A stretch of DNA of 6,713 nt, from assembly GCA_030608825.1 (NCBI GenBank), contig JAUWDL010000077.1, positions 1 to 6,713 of the forward strand, written 5' to 3'. The DNA comes from Gemmatimonadales bacterium. GTDB lineage: Bacteria > Gemmatimonadota > Gemmatimonadetes > Palauibacterales > Palauibacteraceae. The notes below the pieces were generated by a model, which saw only the letters and a program-made list of their open reading frames with translations, ran no database searches and had not been told where the DNA came from. A program made the translations under genes and the position numbers. Numbering within the stretch: the first letter of the stretch is position 1; every line of letters begins with the position of its first letter. Positions 6,033 through 6,713 of the stretch are shown here, piece after piece.

Positions 6033-6062
6033 ATCACGGTTGTATCACGTGATAGCGTGAGG
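6033..6062 (+). promoter_or_regulatory. Palindromic leader element overlapping the JAMM gene's ribosome binding site
   Basis: TATCACGTGATA (6043-6054) is a perfect 12-bp palindrome. ATCACG occurs twice, 11 bp apart (6033-6038 and 6044-6049), about one helical turn, and CGTGA recurs at 6056-6060. As DNA this suits an operator for a dimeric regulator. As RNA, TCACG (6034-6038) can pair with CGTGA (6056-6060), enclosing TATC-ACGT-GATA, which would bury part of the GAGG Shine-Dalgarno sequence (6059-6062). Both readings are inference. Confidence 0.4.
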
Positions 6063-6065
6063 CAA

Positions 6066-6713
6066 ATGGCAGAATGGTGGGGGCAGGATCAGGTAGGCGG
6101 GGAAGAGCCAACGCCGCCCGAAGCCTCGGACAACGGCGTCGAGCTCTCACTCCCGGCCGTCCGAAAGCCGATAGCCAGCTCGGTCCTCTGGACACCCAAG
6201 TCCTGGGACTCGGCCGAGCCCGCGGAAGCCCGCGACATGGACCTTTTCGTCTGGCAATCGGCCCTGAGGGAGATCGCGAAGCATCTCTCGGCGCCCGGCG
6301 GCGGCGAGGGGTACGGCATCTTCTCGGGCCGGCTCGCCCGCTGCCCCGAGTCGGACACGTCATACCTGTCGATCGAGGAGGCGCATCCAGCCCCGCACTC
6401 GATGCCGGAGAGCGAAGATCCAGCCGACCTTGCCCGGTTCAGGGAGTTTTGGCTCTCGCTCAGCATGAAGGTGAGCGCGCACGAGCGGACGCTCGTCGGG
6501 TGGTATCATGCCCACCCCAGATTGGGGATCTCCTTCTCCAAGAGCGACGAGCGGATTCACCTGGCCCATTTTCCGAACCGCTGGCAATGCGCGCTCGTGC
6601 TCACCTCGCAGGCGGCCGGCCGGGAGGCGGGCTTCTTCCAGCGAGATTCCCGAACCGGTGCTTTCCGCAGCACGCAGGCTGCTTTTTACGAAGTCCTTCC
6701 AGTGCGGAAACTG
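6066..6713 (+). CDS. JAMM/MPN (Mov34/PAD-1) metalloprotease, 3' end outside window
   Basis: 216 residues are visible with no stop before the edge. The ATG at 6066 follows GAGG at a short 3-nt spacing; a GTG at 6057 is the alternative start, and the frame is closed by TAA at 5964. After a ~57-residue acidic, proline-rich extension comes a JAB/MPN core (~58-210). EGYGIFSGRL (81-90) carries the catalytic glutamate E81, comparable with the ETCGILCG segment I recall from AMSH. GWYHAHP (145-151) and D161 complete HxH-x10-D: H148, H150 and D161 bind zinc, and S158 fits the SxxD position. The set is intact, so a zinc isopeptidase is likely. In bacteria this fold cleaves C-terminal peptide or isopeptide bonds of ubiquitin-like or sulfur-carrier proteins (the Mec+/CysO pair, Cap3 in CBASS, Bil systems), commonly beside ThiF/E1 genes. 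Such neighbours are not visible, so its pathway stays open. No signal peptide is seen, implying the cytoplasm. Confidence 0.9.
   Translation, partial: MAEWWGQDQVGGEEPTPPEASDNGVELSLPAVRKPIASSVLWTPKSWDSAEPAEARDMDLFVWQSALREIAKHLSAPGGGEGYGIFSGRLARCPESDTSYLSIEEAHPAPHSMPESEDPADLARFREFWLSLSMKVSAHERTLVGWYHAHPRLGISFSKSDERIHLAHFPNRWQCALVLTSQAAGREAGFFQRDSRTGAFRSTQAAFYEVLPVRKL

Noticed and set aside
4880..6065. CRISPR array, insertion sequence or tRNA genes in the long intergenic region
   Set aside because: No regularly spaced repeats, no transposase frame with terminal repeats and no cloverleaf were found on either strand.

Overview
The window reads as a piece of a high-GC, Gram-negative-type bacterial chromosome. 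The genes prefer G or C at third codon positions, and three of them encode proteins with signal peptides or a possible lipobox, which implies an envelope and periplasm. The exported M1 peptidase, the small exported protein and the SBP56-like propeller together recall Gemmatimonadota-like or related environmental genomes. That placement is an impression from protein style, not a demonstrated assignment.

Left part (1-4879): the C-terminal end of an unrecognised protein on the plus strand (1-519) converges on a small exported protein of unknown function on the minus strand (578-1198). Next comes a minus-strand, possibly lipid-anchored, selenium-binding-protein/methanethiol-oxidase-like beta-propeller (1337-2629). 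It is transcribed divergently from a secreted M1-family zinc metallopeptidase with a complete catalytic set (2801-4879). The 171-bp divergent gap (2630-2800) shows ribosome binding sites for both genes but no convincing promoter. No pathway linking these genes is evident beyond shared export.

Middle part (4880-6065): about 1.19 kb holds no convincing protein gene but is rich in nucleic-acid structure. It contains (i) a sigma70-like promoter followed by roughly 270 nt of hairpins, four of which carry cUUCGg or GNRA tetraloops readable only on the plus strand, which I call an unidentified structured RNA; (ii) a very strong GC hairpin at the end of that RNA and two further hairpins; (iii) an AT-rich segment directly abutting a cluster of DnaA-box-like 9-mers, some forming a large dyad, which has the layout of a replication origin (oriC candidate); (iv) about 370 bp in which I recognise nothing firm.

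Right part (5936-6713): a promoter candidate and a palindromic leader precede a plus-strand gene, cut by the window edge, for a JAMM/MPN metalloprotease with every catalytic residue in place. In bacteria such proteins often act with ubiquitin-like or sulfur-carrier proteins and E1/ThiF-type enzymes. Partners, if any, lie beyond the window.

The points most worth a second look are the unidentified structured RNA, the oriC-like region beside it, and the JAMM gene with a possibly self-sequestering leader.
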